64,000 nt of DNA. Origin: Bacillus sp. E(2018) (GTDB taxonomy: Bacteria; Bacillota; Bacilli; Bacillales; Fictibacillaceae). The DNA lies in contig NZ_SCOL01000001.1 in the NCBI RefSeq assembly GCF_005503015.1, positions 1,426,001 through 1,490,000 on the forward strand, given 5' to 3'. The translations under genes were made by a program, and so were the position numbers. Below the pieces are notes generated by a model. The model was not told the DNA's origin. It saw nothing but the letters and a program-made list of their open reading frames with translations, and did not search any database. How positions within the stretch are numbered: the first letter of the stretch is position 1; every line of letters starts with the position of its first letter. Positions 42,435-53,575 of this stretch are shown here, one piece after another.

Positions 42435-43535
42435 TTAATACCTTGAATACCGGCTAATATTAAGGATGACTCCAATTGACGCGAGCATTAAAGTTAATGA
42501 TGATCCTCCATAACTTAAAAACGGGAGTGTTATTCCTGTTACAGGCATCAATCCTGTGACAACTCCGATATTAATCATCACCTGTATAGCGACCATCCCT
42601 ATAATTCCTATCGCTAGAAAGCTACCGAATAGATCTGGAGCTCCTAAAGCGATCCTGATTCCACGCCATAAGAGAAGGCTAAAGAGGATTAGTACAAAAA
42701 CAGCACCAATAAAACCGAGTTCCTCTGAGAGGATCGCAAATATAAAATCCGTTTGAGGCTCAGGTAGGTAACCAAATTTTTGTCTACTCTGACCTAAACC
42801 TAGTCCAAGTAATCCACCTGGTCCGAGTGAATAGAGAGACTGGATAATCTGAAATCCGCTGCCTAAAGGGTCACTCCAAGGGTCGAGGAAAGAAGTAATC
42901 CTTTTTATTCGATAAGGAGCAGAAATAATTAATCCCGCAAGTCCGACAAGACCGATTAAAGCCATCCCAACGAAATGGGAGATACGCGCACCTGCAACAA
43001 AAACCATTACGATACTTGTTCCGACCATTACGGCACCTGTTCCTAGATCTGGCTGGAGCATAATCATGCCAAATGCGATCATCACTAATCCAAGAGTAGG
43101 TACTAAACCTTTTTTTAGAGAAGTAATCTTTTTTTGATGCTCTGATAAATACTTAGCCAGGAATGTAATCATGGCTAGTTTCATAAATTCAGACGGCTGA
43201 ATGGAAAAAGCACCTACACCGATCCAACTTCTAGCACCACCACGCACCATACCAATCCCTGGTATAAGAACCGCGATCAATAATACAAAACAAATAATGA
43301 GAAGAATCTTTGACCAGACTCTCCACGTCATGTAGTTGATGTTCATGATAAAAAACATCGCTGCTATACCAACACCGGCAAATAACAATTGTCGCTTTGC
43401 AAAAAAGAATGCATCATCAAACTTGTATAGCCCTAGATCTGCACTAGCACTATAAACCATTATTATGCCGATCGATAACAACATAAGCGTAACTACAATC
43501 ATTATAATATCAGGGGTTGATCTCGTTGCAGGCAA
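42435..43535 (-). CDS. spoVE: SEDS protein SpoVE (FtsW/RodA family)
   Basis: Polytopic membrane glycosyltransferase partner of a class B PBP, needed for spore cortex peptidoglycan. About ten transmembrane helices; SEDS motifs include SWIGVGAFSIQPSEFMKL, QPDLGTG and GLGLGQSRQKFGYLPEPQTD. Very high similarity to B. subtilis SpoVE marks it as SpoVE rather than FtsW. Start chosen at TTG 43535, 7 nt after GAGGTG, giving 366 aa, the B. subtilis length; a TTG five codons upstream overlaps that site. Confidence 0.92.
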   Translation of the reverse strand: MPATRSTPDIIMIVVTLMLLSIGIIMVYSASADLGLYKFDDAFFFAKRQLLFAGVGIAAMFFIMNINYMTWRVWSKILLIICFVLLIAVLIPGIGMVRGGARSWIGVGAFSIQPSEFMKLAMITFLAKYLSEHQKKITSLKKGLVPTLGLVMIAFGMIMLQPDLGTGAVMVGTSIVMVFVAGARISHFVGMALIGLVGLAGLIISAPYRIKRITSFLDPWSDPLGSGFQIIQSLYSLGPGGLLGLGLGQSRQKFGYLPEPQTDFIFAILSEELGFIGAVFVLILFSLLLWRGIRIALGAPDLFGSFLAIGIIGMVAIQVMINIGVVTGLMPVTGITLPFLSYGGSSLTLMLASIGVILNISRYSRY

Positions 43536-43571
43536 TGGGAAACACCTCAACTCTTCTTATTTGTACAAACC

Positions 43572-44924
43572 TTATTTAAGTTTATGCACAGAGTTGATAA
43601 ACATGTCCCCTCTTTGTTCAAATGTCTTATATTGATCCCAACTTGCACATGCAGGGGATAACAATATAACATCTTCATCTTCCGACAGACTGTACGCAAG
43701 GGGAACAGCATCTTCCACATTATCAGCACGTTTTATCGTTTCTATTCCTGCCTGTTTCGCTGTTTCTGTTAACTTATCAGCTGTTTGACCAAAAGTAACG
43801 ATCGCTTTTACATGTTTTAAAGACGGAAGCAGATCATCAAATGAATTTCCACGGTCGAGCCCACCAGCTAGTAATATTACTGGTTGTTCAAATGCAGACA
43901 ACGCAGCATTCGTCGCTAATATGTTCGTGGCTTTCGAATCATTGTAGAAACGTCTTCCGTTTAACTCTCCCACGTATTGCAGACGGTGTTTAACTCCCGG
44001 AAACGAAGTTAGAACTTGATGTATCTGTTCCAATGTAGCACCGGCTAATAAGGATGCTGCTACAGCTGCCATAATATTAGACAAATTGTGTTTACCAGGT
44101 AACACGATCTCACTTAGGTCAATAACTTTTTGGTCCTTAAAATAAAGGACACCATCTTCAACATAAACCCCACCCTCATATTTCTTTGTTACAGAAAATG
44201 GGATATGCTGCGCTTTAGAATCCTTCATCAAACGTGTGACACGTTCATCATCTGCGTTATAGATCACATAATCAGTGGAATCTTGGTTCTCAGTAATCTT
44301 AGCTTTTGCTTTTCCATATTCATCAAGAGAACCGTGATAATCTAAATGTGCTTCAAACAGGTTCAGAAAAACGGCAATCTGTGGCTTGAATAACTCTGTT
44401 CCCATTAACTGAAAGCTAGATAGTTCGGCTACTAAAATATCTTTTTCTGTCGACTCCGCTGCAACCTCAGAGAAAACAGTGCCTATATTCCCGGCTACGA
44501 TTGGTGTCTTTCCACTATTTCTTAACATATCGCCGATAAGTGTAGTAGTTGTTGTCTTGCCGTTTGAGCCTGTAATCGCAATAATCGAAGCATCTGATAT
44601 CATACCTGCTATTTCCACTTCTGTATAAACAGGAATGTTTCGTCTAACCGCTTCAGCGATCAAAGGGTTCTGATAAGGAATTCCTGGATTTTTTACAATA
44701 AAGTCTAAGTGGTCATCTAATAATGTTAGCGGATGATCGCCACAAACTACATTCATTCCAAGCTTCTCAAGTTTTTCAGCTTCCACATTACCTTCTCTAG
44801 GGCTCTTGTCATTCACTGTTACATGTGCCCCAAACGAATGAAGCAGTTTTGCACCAGCAAAACCGCTCTTAGCTAATCCTACGATTAAAATCTTTTTGTT
44901 TTTAAAAAAAGTTGTGTCTTTCAT
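43572..44924 (-). CDS. murD: UDP-N-acetylmuramoyl-L-alanine--D-glutamate ligase
   Basis: Adds D-Glu to UDP-MurNAc-L-Ala. Mur ligase ATP site [18 protein letters not shown] near residue 115, central-domain YNDSKATN and C-terminal LLSPACASWDQYKTFEQRG. 450 aa. Starts immediately after mraY ends. Confidence 0.97.
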   Translation of the reverse strand: MKDTTFFKNKKILIVGLAKSGFAGAKLLHSFGAHVTVNDKSPREGNVEAEKLEKLGMNVVCGDHPLTLLDDHLDFIVKNPGIPYQNPLIAEAVRRNIPVYTEVEIAGMISDASIIAITGSNGKTTTTTLIGDMLRNSGKTPIVAGNIGTVFSEVAAESTEKDILVAELSSFQLMGTELFKPQIAVFLNLFEAHLDYHGSLDEYGKAKAKITENQDSTDYVIYNADDERVTRLMKDSKAQHIPFSVTKKYEGGVYVEDGVLYFKDQKVIDLSEIVLPGKHNLSNIMAAVAASLLAGATLEQIHQVLTSFPGVKHRLQYVGELNGRRFYNDSKATNILATNAALSAFEQPVILLAGGLDRGNSFDDLLPSLKHVKAIVTFGQTADKLTETAKQAGIETIKRADNVEDAVPLAYSLSEDEDVILLSPACASWDQYKTFEQRGDMFINSVHKLK

Positions 44925-45899
44925 CTATACCCACACCTCTAAATAAATTCCTAGTGCTGCAAATACCAAACCTACAAGCCAAAATGTAACAACGATGCGC
45001 CATTCACTCCAGCCTGACAATTCATAGTGATGATGAAGCGGGCTCATCTTAAATACACGCTTACGAGTTAACTTAAATGAAGCTACTTGAATCATTACAG
45101 AAAGTGTTTCGATTACAAAAACTCCACCAATAATAACAAGCAAAATCTCAAGCTTGGTTAAGATTGCGACCGCACTAATCGCCCCACCTAAAGCAAGTGA
45201 TCCAGTATCTCCCATAAACACTTTAGCTGGGTGTGCATTAAAAACTAAAAAGCCTAGTACAGCACCAACAACAGCAACGCAGAAGATGGCTGCTTCAAAT
45301 TGAAGAATAGTAGAAGACAAAACAGCAAACGCACCAAATGCAATTGCAGCTGTTCCGGCTAACAATCCATCCAATCCATCTGTCAGATTTACCGCATTTG
45401 AAGCTCCGATCAGCATGAATACAACTAAGATTGGATAAAACCATCCTAAATCGAACGAAAAGTCTGTTCCAGGAACTGAAATTTCTGTTGAGAAATCAAT
45501 GGCTCTTAATCCAAAGAAGAAAAGTGCTGCAATGATCAATTGACCTACTAATTTTTGTTTTGATGTTAAACCGAGGTTTCTCTTCTTTACTACTTTAATA
45601 AAATCATCTAAGAATCCAATAAGTCCGTATCCTAATGTAACAAGGATAAGCAGATGAGTTTCTGCCGTAATAGCAAAAAACTTTGCAGTCATCGCATATG
45701 TTGCAATAACTAGGGCTAAGACGATAACTATCCCGCCCATTGTAGGTGTTCCCTGCTTTTTTTGGTGAGATTTTGGGCCTTCATCACGGATGCTCTGCCC
45801 AAATTTTAATCTTCTTAAAAACGGGATAAAAAACGGGGAACTTAATACCGCAATCAAGAAGGATGCTACTAATGTAAATAATAAGACTTGCTCAATCAT
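44925..45899 (-). CDS. mraY: Phospho-N-acetylmuramoyl-pentapeptide transferase
   Basis: Integral membrane enzyme making lipid I. Ten transmembrane helices; catalytic motifs [26 protein letters not shown] and [12 protein letters not shown], and the HHHYELSGW loop. 324 aa; ATG overlaps the murF stop by 4 nt. Confidence 0.97.
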   Translation of the reverse strand: MIEQVLLFTLVASFLIAVLSSPFFIPFLRRLKFGQSIRDEGPKSHQKKQGTPTMGGIVIVLALVIATYAMTAKFFAITAETHLLILVTLGYGLIGFLDDFIKVVKKRNLGLTSKQKLVGQLIIAALFFFGLRAIDFSTEISVPGTDFSFDLGWFYPILVVFMLIGASNAVNLTDGLDGLLAGTAAIAFGAFAVLSSTILQFEAAIFCVAVVGAVLGFLVFNAHPAKVFMGDTGSLALGGAISAVAILTKLEILLVIIGGVFVIETLSVMIQVASFKLTRKRVFKMSPLHHHYELSGWSEWRIVVTFWLVGLVFAALGIYLEVWV

Positions 45900-47278
45900 T
45901 TTTTCGACTCCTGTTCTTTCTCTACAAATTTCGAGACTAGGGTTTCTAATACCATCCCTCTTGATGCTTTAAAAAGAATAGCAGTGTCATTTGATAATAA
46001 TTTAGTAATTGGTTCTTCCGCTTCTTCTTTTGTGAGACATTGAATAACCTCAAGTCCTTCAACTTTTTGTTTCTTTAGTTCGTCTGCAATCCAAGCACCT
46101 TTTTGCCCCACACATATCACATGTGAAATCGTTTCATTCACATGCTTCGCTATGTTTCGGTGCATCTCTTCTTCATTTGAGCCTAATTCGTACATATCTC
46201 CAAGAACTGCAACCTTGTTAATATAATCCTTCAGTTCAGCAAGTGTATCTAGAGCTGCAATCATACTCGTAGGACTAGCGTTATAGGCATCGTTTATAAG
46301 AAGTGTATCCTTCTTGCCGCTTTTCATTTCTAGGCGCATGGAAGTAACTTTAAGGTTCTCGAGTCCTTCAAGTATCTTATTTTCTTCTATATTCAAATAA
46401 TGGCCTACAGCTATGGCATAAGCTGCATTCTTTATGTTATGTCGCCCTAACATCGGTATGCGATACACGGTTGTACCTTCTTCTAAAGAGAACGTTACAC
46501 CATGGACATCTGTCTTAAGGTTAGATAACTTCAGTGTGTTGGAATCACCAAACCCCACTTGCAATACGTTCTCACCTTTTACATGTGAAAGAAGCGGTTC
46601 ATCTCCATCGATGATAAACAGTCCGCCTTGTTTTAACCCGTCAGCAATTTCAAGTTTCGCTTTAGCGATCCCTTCACGACTACCAAGTTGTTCGAGATGA
46701 CTTTCACCAATATTAGTAATAACAGCAACATCTGGCTCTGCGATCTTACTTAAAAGAGATATCTCTCCATAATTGCTCATACCCATTTCTAGGATCAGAA
46801 CTTCTGTAGTATCTTCCATTGCTAGAATGGTCAAAGGCATTCCGATATGATTATTATAATTTCCTTGTGTTTTAAAGGTCTTAAAGTTCTCAGAAGAAAC
46901 ACTTTCTATCATATCTTTTGTCGTTGTTTTTCCGTTACTACCCGTTACAGCTACAACAACAGGGTTGATCTTCTTCAAGTAATATTTAGAGATATCCTGC
47001 AAAAAAGTCACAGTGTCTTTTGTGTAAAGAATAGGAAAATCTTCTGGTAAACCTTCAGGAAGGTCTTTTCCTTCTTGCCAGACTGTAGCTGTACATCCTT
47101 GCTGAATCGCATTTAGTAAGAAGTCATGACCATCAAAGCGCTCTCCAGCTATCGGTAAGTAAAGGGCATTCTCACTTTTAAGCCTTGTATCTTTAGAAAC
47201 ACCTTCTAATATAAGGTTTTCATATTTCCCACTCGTACGATCTGCTAGTGAGACCAGTTCTTTGAAATCTATTTTCAT
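45896..47278 (-). CDS. murF: UDP-N-acetylmuramoyl-tripeptide--D-alanyl-D-alanine ligase
   Basis: Adds D-Ala-D-Ala to complete the pentapeptide precursor. ATP site [19 protein letters not shown] near residue 110, [20 protein letters not shown] and [13 protein letters not shown] are MurF hallmarks. 460 aa. It overlaps murE and mraY by 4 nt on each side, so it is fully integrated in the operon; in B. subtilis murF is elsewhere, next to ddl. Confidence 0.96.
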   Translation of the reverse strand: MKIDFKELVSLADRTSGKYENLILEGVSKDTRLKSENALYLPIAGERFDGHDFLLNAIQQGCTATVWQEGKDLPEGLPEDFPILYTKDTVTFLQDISKYYLKKINPVVVAVTGSNGKTTTKDMIESVSSENFKTFKTQGNYNNHIGMPLTILAMEDTTEVLILEMGMSNYGEISLLSKIAEPDVAVITNIGESHLEQLGSREGIAKAKLEIADGLKQGGLFIIDGDEPLLSHVKGENVLQVGFGDSNTLKLSNLKTDVHGVTFSLEEGTTVYRIPMLGRHNIKNAAYAIAVGHYLNIEENKILEGLENLKVTSMRLEMKSGKKDTLLINDAYNASPTSMIAALDTLAELKDYINKVAVLGDMYELGSNEEEMHRNIAKHVNETISHVICVGQKGAWIADELKKQKVEGLEVIQCLTKEEAEEPITKLLSNDTAILFKASRGMVLETLVSKFVEKEQESKK

Positions 47279-48744
47279 TTATTTTTCACCGCCTTAATTG
47301 CTTCCTTTGCAACAATCCTATCATCGAATTCTAAAATATCTTTTCCGATGATTTGATAAGTTTCATGACCTTTTCCGGCTATAAGTATAACATCGTTTGC
47401 ACTAGCCTGTTCAATCGCATGTTCGATCGCCTTTTTTCGGTCAGGGATAGTTACATAGTTCCCTTCATCTACACCCTCTTCCATATCTTTTAAGATTTGA
47501 AGAGGATCTTCTGTTCGTGGGTTATCACTTGTGAAGATGGCATGATCAGCTAAGTTTGCTGCAATTCCTGCCATAAGTGGACGTTTCGTCTTATCACGGT
47601 CACCACCACATCCAACAATGGCCGTTATTTTCCCTGTTGCAAATTCTTTAATTGTACGCAACACGTTCTCTAAACTATCTGGCGTATGTGCGTAATCTAC
47701 AATTACTGTAAAATCTTGACCTGCTATAACAGGTTCAAATCTGCCAGAAACGCCTGTTACTTCTTTTAGACTTGTAAGAATTTGATCCAGATCTAATCCA
47801 GATAACAAGCATGCTGAAGTTGCTGCGAGCACATTATAAACGGAGAACTTTCCGATCAGCTTCAATGTAACCTCTCTCGATCCTAGAGGCGTATGCAGCG
47901 TAAACGTAGTTCCTTGTGATCCAATCTTGATATTGGTCGCACGAACGTCACTGTCATTATCAATTCCATAAGAAACGACCTGTGCCGAAGTTACTCTTTC
48001 AAACATCTTTGATGCCGGATCGTCGTTATTAAGCACAGCAACTTTACGATCTGATTTGTTATAAGTATTACCCATTTGAGAAAACAGAAGACTCTTTGCG
48101 AACTGGTATTCTTCCATATTTTTATGGTAGTCCAAATGGTCTTGTGTCAGGTTTGTGAAAACAGCAATATTAAAATCACTTCCCCATACTCTTCCTTGAA
48201 CGAGTGCATGTGAAGAGACTTCCATTACAGCAGCCTCCACTTTTTCTTGCGTCATTTGATAAAAGGCATTCTGCAAAAATAATGAATCAGGTGTAGTATT
48301 CGCTACCTTAAAGCTTTGATTTTTTATCTTCATTTCAATCGTGCCGATCATTCCCGTACTTTTTCCAGCATCTCTTAAAACTTTTTCAATGAGATGTGAA
48401 GTTGTCGTCTTTCCATTCGTACCAGTAATTCCGATCAAATGGAGTTTTTGTGAGGGATGACCATAAAAAGCATCTGCTAATACCGCAAGAGCTTTTTTTG
48501 TGTTTTTAACCTTTATCACTGGAATGTTAACATCGATTTCTTTCTCAGCTAAAATAGCAGCAGCACCGTTATTCGCAGCGGTTTCTGCAAAATCATGTCC
48601 ATCAAACAGAAGTCCTTCCATACATACAAAAAGACAGCCTTTCCCAGCTTTCCTGGAGTCCATTTCAATGGAGGTAATTTCAGGATTGGCTTGGATATCC
48701 ATTTCATAGTTCACTAAATATGTAAGCAGTTCTTTTAATTCCAT
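47275..48744 (-). CDS. murE: UDP-N-acetylmuramoyl-tripeptide synthetase (meso-diaminopimelate-adding)
   Basis: Adds the third residue of the stem peptide. ATP site [19 protein letters not shown] near residue 110; [10 protein letters not shown] contains the DNPR signature for meso-diaminopimelate, as expected for Bacillus. 489 aa. First gene of murE-F-mraY-murD-spoVE, preceded by a 224-bp gap with a spoVD terminator, so it has its own promoter. Confidence 0.96.
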   Translation of the reverse strand: MELKELLTYLVNYEMDIQANPEITSIEMDSRKAGKGCLFVCMEGLLFDGHDFAETAANNGAAAILAEKEIDVNIPVIKVKNTKKALAVLADAFYGHPSQKLHLIGITGTNGKTTTSHLIEKVLRDAGKSTGMIGTIEMKIKNQSFKVANTTPDSLFLQNAFYQMTQEKVEAAVMEVSSHALVQGRVWGSDFNIAVFTNLTQDHLDYHKNMEEYQFAKSLLFSQMGNTYNKSDRKVAVLNNDDPASKMFERVTSAQVVSYGIDNDSDVRATNIKIGSQGTTFTLHTPLGSREVTLKLIGKFSVYNVLAATSACLLSGLDLDQILTSLKEVTGVSGRFEPVIAGQDFTVIVDYAHTPDSLENVLRTIKEFATGKITAIVGCGGDRDKTKRPLMAGIAANLADHAIFTSDNPRTEDPLQILKDMEEGVDEGNYVTIPDRKKAIEHAIEQASANDVILIAGKGHETYQIIGKDILEFDDRIVAKEAIKAVKNK

Positions 48745-48913
48745 TAATCCTGATCTCTCCTCTAATCATCGTTAAGCGTATATTTTTAAAAAAGCGTAGT
48801 TCGCATTTGTTGCAGCTCATAGAAAGGGGCTATTAGGTGTTATCTTATAAGCCATTAACATGAGTATGTTTAAAATATCATCTTTCTAAGAAAGAGCTTT
48901 TTATATGCAACAT

Positions 48914-48950
48914 TAAAGAAAATAAGCCAAGCAAGATTCCGCGCTTGGCT
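48914..48950 (-). terminator. Intrinsic terminator after spoVD
   Basis: AGCCAAGC/GCTTGGCT with a 10-nt loop, followed on the minus strand by TTATTTTCTTT; 18 nt past the spoVD stop codon. Confidence 0.8.
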
Positions 48951-48968
48951 ATGTGTACATTCTTTATT

Positions 48969-50903
48969 TTAATCTTCCACTTCTTTTTTGTCACCCAAAA
49001 ATAAACGAATTGTCTTACCAGCTTCTAGCTTTACCCCCGCTTTAGGAGCTTGCTGTACGATGTAGTTCCCTTTTCCGGATGTTTCTATTTTGAGATTATA
49101 CAATAGGTTCGTAAGCTCTTTCGTTTGTTTTCCAACTAAATCGGGAACGACTACTTCAGGAGCATCAAGCCATGTTTTCTCTTTTTCTATCTGATCTTTT
49201 TGCTTTTTAACGCCCATAGCAGAAAGGCTGTCTTCTATAATATTTCCTACGATCGGCGCTGCCACAATCCCACCAAACTGAAGGGTCTCTTTTGGATTAT
49301 CTATAGCAACATACACAACAATCTCAGGGTTGTTAGCAGGAGCCATCCCGATAAAGGAGACGATATGGTTGTTCTTTAAATAAACACCACCTTCAGCCTT
49401 TTGAGCCGTCCCCGTTTTACCACCGACCCGGTAACCATCAACGAATGCATTCTTCCCTGTCCCTTGAGCTACAACACTTTCTAATGCGCGTCTAACTTCT
49501 TTAGACGTTTTTTCAGAGATCACTTTTCTTTTAAGTTTTGGCGTCTGCTTACTAACTACTTTCCCAGTGATAGGATCCACTAATTCTTTAGCTATATATG
49601 GTTCGTACAGATAGCCTCCATTTACGGCCGCAGACACAGCAGCTACTTGTTGAATCGGAGTAACAGAAACACCTTGTCCGAATGCGGTTGTTGCAAGCTC
49701 AAGCGGTCCAACACGATCTAGAGAGAATAAGATCCCTTTACCTTCCCCAGCCAAATCAACACCTGTCTTTTCCCCAAACCCAAAGTCTTTAATATATTCA
49801 AAGAGTTTATCTTTACCTAATCGTTGACCAAGGATAACGAACCCTGGGTTACAAGAGTTCTGAACCCCTTCTAAAAAGGTCTGACTCCCATGCCCTCCTG
49901 CTTTCCAGCATTTAAGTTTTCTCCCTGCAACTTCAATCGACCCTGGATCGTGAAAATGATCTTTATCTAAGTCAACTTTATCTTCTTCGAGTGCTGCAGC
50001 AAGCGTGATGATCTTGAAGGTAGAACCTGGTTCATATTGTGCCCACACTGGTAGATTTCGATTGTACACTTCTGGTGAAACACGTTTGTACTCTTCAGGG
50101 TCAAAATCCGGTCGTGAGCTCATCCCAAGAATTTCTCCAGTATTTGGATTCATCGCTATAGCGATCGCCCCATCAGGGTCATAGGTCGCTTGGGCGATAT
50201 CAAGCTCTCTCTCAATAATGGTTTGAACGCGTGAATCTGTCGTTAATCTGAGGTCATAGCCATCTTTCGGTTTTTCATACTTGTCCGATAACGATGGCAT
50301 CCTTCGCCCTCTTGCATCCGAAAAAAAGGAGATATGACCTTTTTCACCATTCAACTGCTCATCATAATATAGTTCTAGGCCAGTGAGCCCTTGACTGTCA
50401 ATTCCTGCAAAACCTAAAACATGAGAAAGATAAGATCCGTACGGGTAATGCCTCTTACTATCTTCTGCAACAAAAACACCAGGCAGATTCAACGCTTCAA
50501 CTTCTTTTGCCTTCGTATTGCTGATCTTTCGTCCTCCATTATCGATTCTCACGATAGAGGCTTTCTTGGTGAGTCTTTGGTACACTTCAGTTTTTGATAT
50601 ATTTAACAAAGCAGCCAACTTGTCCGCCGTTTCATCAGGTTCCTTGATCTGCCTTGGAACGACAAAAACGGTCGGTGCGCTAATATTTGTGGCGAGTACC
50701 ACATCATTACGATCAAGAATTTTTCCTCTTTTAGGTTCAAAAGGGATGTCTCTGCTCCAAGAATCAAGGGCTTGATCTGTTAACATATCTCCAAGCACAA
50801 ATTGAACATAGCCAAGTCTTACAGAAATGACAAAAAAGAAAGCTATTCCAAAAACAAGAACAAAAATTAAGCGCCTGCGTACAGTTACATTTGAAACTCG
50901 CAC
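48969..50903 (-). CDS. spoVD: Sporulation-specific penicillin-binding protein SpoVD
   Basis: Class B transpeptidase working with SpoVE in cortex synthesis. One N-terminal transmembrane helix, a PBP dimerisation domain, transpeptidase with EPGSTFKII (SxxK), SCN and KTGTAQ, and one C-terminal PASTA domain from VVPDLVGKQ. GTG at 50903 is 8 nt after GGGAGG and gives MRVSNVTVRRRL, the SpoVD N-terminus (644 aa); the frame's upstream 16 codons include that site. Confidence 0.94.
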   Translation of the reverse strand: MRVSNVTVRRRLIFVLVFGIAFFFVISVRLGYVQFVLGDMLTDQALDSWSRDIPFEPKRGKILDRNDVVLATNISAPTVFVVPRQIKEPDETADKLAALLNISKTEVYQRLTKKASIVRIDNGGRKISNTKAKEVEALNLPGVFVAEDSKRHYPYGSYLSHVLGFAGIDSQGLTGLELYYDEQLNGEKGHISFFSDARGRRMPSLSDKYEKPKDGYDLRLTTDSRVQTIIERELDIAQATYDPDGAIAIAMNPNTGEILGMSSRPDFDPEEYKRVSPEVYNRNLPVWAQYEPGSTFKIITLAAALEEDKVDLDKDHFHDPGSIEVAGRKLKCWKAGGHGSQTFLEGVQNSCNPGFVILGQRLGKDKLFEYIKDFGFGEKTGVDLAGEGKGILFSLDRVGPLELATTAFGQGVSVTPIQQVAAVSAAVNGGYLYEPYIAKELVDPITGKVVSKQTPKLKRKVISEKTSKEVRRALESVVAQGTGKNAFVDGYRVGGKTGTAQKAEGGVYLKNNHIVSFIGMAPANNPEIVVYVAIDNPKETLQFGGIVAAPIVGNIIEDSLSAMGVKKQKDQIEKEKTWLDAPEVVVPDLVGKQTKELTNLLYNLKIETSGKGNYIVQQAPKAGVKLEAGKTIRLFLGDKKEVED

Positions 50904-50966
50904 ACACAATACCTCCCTTGTATGTCTCGTTTCAAATATATGCTTGTACACAAGCGCCTAGAACAT

Positions 50967-53186
50967 TTAGTCTGTTACCGGAAGATCTTCATCTTGAGAC
51001 TGTTCTTCTGCAGATCCCGGTTCTTCCACGTTCTCTTCGTTAGAATCTGTTTCTGATTCTGTTACTTTAGGAGGTTCTAGCTGAACAACAAAGAAATCTC
51101 CTTCTTTAACTGGGTTTCCAGGTTTAATGCTTTGTTTTACTGCAAAACCGCTTCCCGTTATTGTTTCTTTCAATCCAAGAAGCTTACTGATTCTTAATAT
51201 ATCCATGTAAGACCAGTCTTTAACATCTGGCATCTTTGCATCACCAGATGTTCTCAATATAACTCTTTCACCTTTCATCACATAAGCACCTTCATAAGGT
51301 TCTTGGTTGGTGATATCATTACCTGAACCAATGACAGAAACTTGCATGCCGAGTTTTTCTAAATCACTCTTTGCTTTCTCAGCAGACTGTCCGGTGTAAT
51401 CTGGTAATTCTTTACCGTATGATTTTTTCACTTTAGAAGATTGATCTTTCACTTTGGCTTCAGGTTGAATGTTTAAATATTGAAGACCACTTTTCATAAC
51501 ACTTGTAAAAATATTAGCTACAGGTGTGGAACCCATCTCAGGGAACTCAACCTTAGGACGTTCAACAGCTACATAGACTAACAGTTTAGGATCTTCTTTA
51601 GGAGCCATTCCCAAGAAAGAGAATACGTTCTCTCCCCAACCAGAGATGTACTTACCGTCTTTTCCTACAATCTGTGCCGTTCCTGTCTTTCCAGCTACGC
51701 TATAACCATCGATCATGTAAGGTTTACCCGTTCCATCTGTAACCACTGTTTCAAGTATATCTCTTACTTGTTTTGCAGTTTCTTCAGAGATCGGCTTACC
51801 CGCTACTTTCGGTTCATTTGATAGCACCGTCTTCTTCGTTTCTGGGTCCATGATCTTGTCGATCACGTATGGCCTCATCATCTTACCACCATTTGCAATA
51901 GCTGTTGCGGCTTGAATCTGTTGAATCGGAGTGATGGTCGTTCCTTGGCCGAACGCAGTGGTTACTTTTTCTATCTCATAGTTATAAAGAATCGAACCAC
52001 TCTTCTCATTCGGGAGGTCAATATTCGTCTTCTGATCTAAACCAAATTTAGAGAGATAACTTCTATATTTCTCATAACCTAGTTTTTCGCGTACAAGTTT
52101 TGAGAACGCAACGTTAGAAGAATTTTGAACACCTTCGTTATAAGTAATCGGTCCCCATCCTCTTTTATTATGATCGTAGATTGGTCTTCCGATGTTCGGA
52201 AGCTTATACGAACCAGATTGGAACACCTCATTACCGTTATACTTACCTTCTTCAATGGCTGCTGCCAATGTGAAAATCTTCATTGTTGATCCCGGTTCAA
52301 ACGGATATGAAACAGCAAAGTTCGTATAGTTTTTTATATCCTTTTTGTTCGGATTAAAACTCGGTGAATTACTCATCGCGAGAATTCTTCCTGTTTTCGG
52401 ATCAGCCACTATGCCAGTAATCTTTTCAGGCTTATATTTCTTTGCAGCTTCTTGCACCGCTTCATCTAAGTAGAGTTGAATCTTCTCATCAAGAGTTAAA
52501 TAGATATCTTTACCATGTTTCGGTGGTGTGATCGATTCTTTATTTGCTGGGATTGCACGACTGAAAGCATCACCAACAAAGGAGATCTTTCCATCCTTTT
52601 CTTGCAAATACTTATCCAGGGATTTTTCAAGTCCCATCAGACCAGTCTGGACGCCTTCTTCACCGTTTCCAGTGTATCCTAGTACATGAGCGGCAAATCC
52701 TTGGTTCGGATAATAGCGTCTAGATTCTCTTAAGAAATCCACACCCGGAATCTTCATCTTTTCGATCTGCTCTTTTTTGCGATAAGAAACTTTTCTTCCA
52801 GATGGAATTTCAACTTGAAATCTGCCTTCTTTACTCAAAAGCTCTTCTAAGTCTTCTTTGTCAGAATCTAGTACTTTTGATAGTTTTTCTGCAGCCTCTT
52901 CTGGGTCTTTTATATGATTTGGATATTTTTTGTCGAGAATAGCTATCACGCTGTATGAAGGAATGTCTTGTGCGATCACTTCACCGTTTCGGTCGAACAT
53001 CGTTCCACGTTTCGCATCTAGAACATCACTCTTCAACCATTTTCTCTTACCATATTCGATCAAGTCGACACCTTCTGCGGATTGAGAAGAAGCTACGAGA
53101 AAGAATTTACTTGTTAATACAAAAAAGAGCAAGGTAAACACAACCATCAGAATACCTGCTCCAACGTTTTTTCTTTTTAATTTCAT
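50967..53186 (-). CDS. pbpB: Penicillin-binding protein 2B (division transpeptidase)
   Basis: Essential septal class B PBP. N-terminal transmembrane helix, dimerisation domain, transpeptidase with EPGSTMKIFT (SxxK), SSN and KTGTAQ, then two PASTA domains (from about 585 and 650) and an acidic Glu/Asp-rich tail. 739 aa. The neighbouring spoVD is its sporulation paralogue. Lies 15 nt after ftsL. Confidence 0.96.
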   Translation of the reverse strand: MKLKRKNVGAGILMVVFTLLFFVLTSKFFLVASSQSAEGVDLIEYGKRKWLKSDVLDAKRGTMFDRNGEVIAQDIPSYSVIAILDKKYPNHIKDPEEAAEKLSKVLDSDKEDLEELLSKEGRFQVEIPSGRKVSYRKKEQIEKMKIPGVDFLRESRRYYPNQGFAAHVLGYTGNGEEGVQTGLMGLEKSLDKYLQEKDGKISFVGDAFSRAIPANKESITPPKHGKDIYLTLDEKIQLYLDEAVQEAAKKYKPEKITGIVADPKTGRILAMSNSPSFNPNKKDIKNYTNFAVSYPFEPGSTMKIFTLAAAIEEGKYNGNEVFQSGSYKLPNIGRPIYDHNKRGWGPITYNEGVQNSSNVAFSKLVREKLGYEKYRSYLSKFGLDQKTNIDLPNEKSGSILYNYEIEKVTTAFGQGTTITPIQQIQAATAIANGGKMMRPYVIDKIMDPETKKTVLSNEPKVAGKPISEETAKQVRDILETVVTDGTGKPYMIDGYSVAGKTGTAQIVGKDGKYISGWGENVFSFLGMAPKEDPKLLVYVAVERPKVEFPEMGSTPVANIFTSVMKSGLQYLNIQPEAKVKDQSSKVKKSYGKELPDYTGQSAEKAKSDLEKLGMQVSVIGSGNDITNQEPYEGAYVMKGERVILRTSGDAKMPDVKDWSYMDILRISKLLGLKETITGSGFAVKQSIKPGNPVKEGDFFVVQLEPPKVTESETDSNEENVEEPGSAEEQSQDEDLPVTD

Positions 53187-53201
53187 AACAACACCTGCTT
53201 T

Positions 53202-53561
53202 TTAGTCCTGAACCACTTTTACGTTCTTATCGTCAAAGATGAACCCTTGTTCCTTTGCCAACTTCATGATGCGTTCTGGATTGCTTAGTTCTGTTACTTG
53301 AAGGTGATAATCTTCAACGATCTTCGTTTGTGTAGTAAGGTCTTTTTGAATATTCTCAACTTCAGCAGTTGCCTGATAAACGGACGCGTATAGAGAAATG
53401 AGCCAAATCAATCCGGCAATTAAGACGACCCCCATAGCTCCCCACAATACGACTTCACCTTTTGTAAATATCTTACGGGATGGCTGCTGTACTGGCTTTG
53501 GGTTTCTTTCTGGCTGTAACTGTACTTGTTGTTTTTGAACTTGATAGGCTAAATTGCTCAC
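53202..53561 (-). CDS. ftsL: Cell division protein FtsL
   Basis: Short bitopic divisome protein. 119 aa: a cytoplasmic Gln/Pro-rich N-terminus, a transmembrane helix (VVLWGAMGVVLIAGLIWLI, about 38-56) and an extracellular leucine-zipper-like coiled coil ending with NPERIMKLAKEQGF. Position between rsmH and pbpB is the universal one. Confidence 0.93.
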   Translation of the reverse strand: MSNLAYQVQKQQVQLQPERNPKPVQQPSRKIFTKGEVVLWGAMGVVLIAGLIWLISLYASVYQATAEVENIQKDLTTQTKIVEDYHLQVTELSNPERIMKLAKEQGFIFDDKNVKVVQD

Positions 53562-53575
53562 TTTAGCTCTCCTCT

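Noticed and set aside
50903..50951. Sigma-E-like promoter GCATATA...CATACAAG just upstream of spoVD
   Set aside because: The -10-like box abuts the spoVD ribosome binding site, so RNA from it would start within or after that site; the 12-bp spacer is also short.
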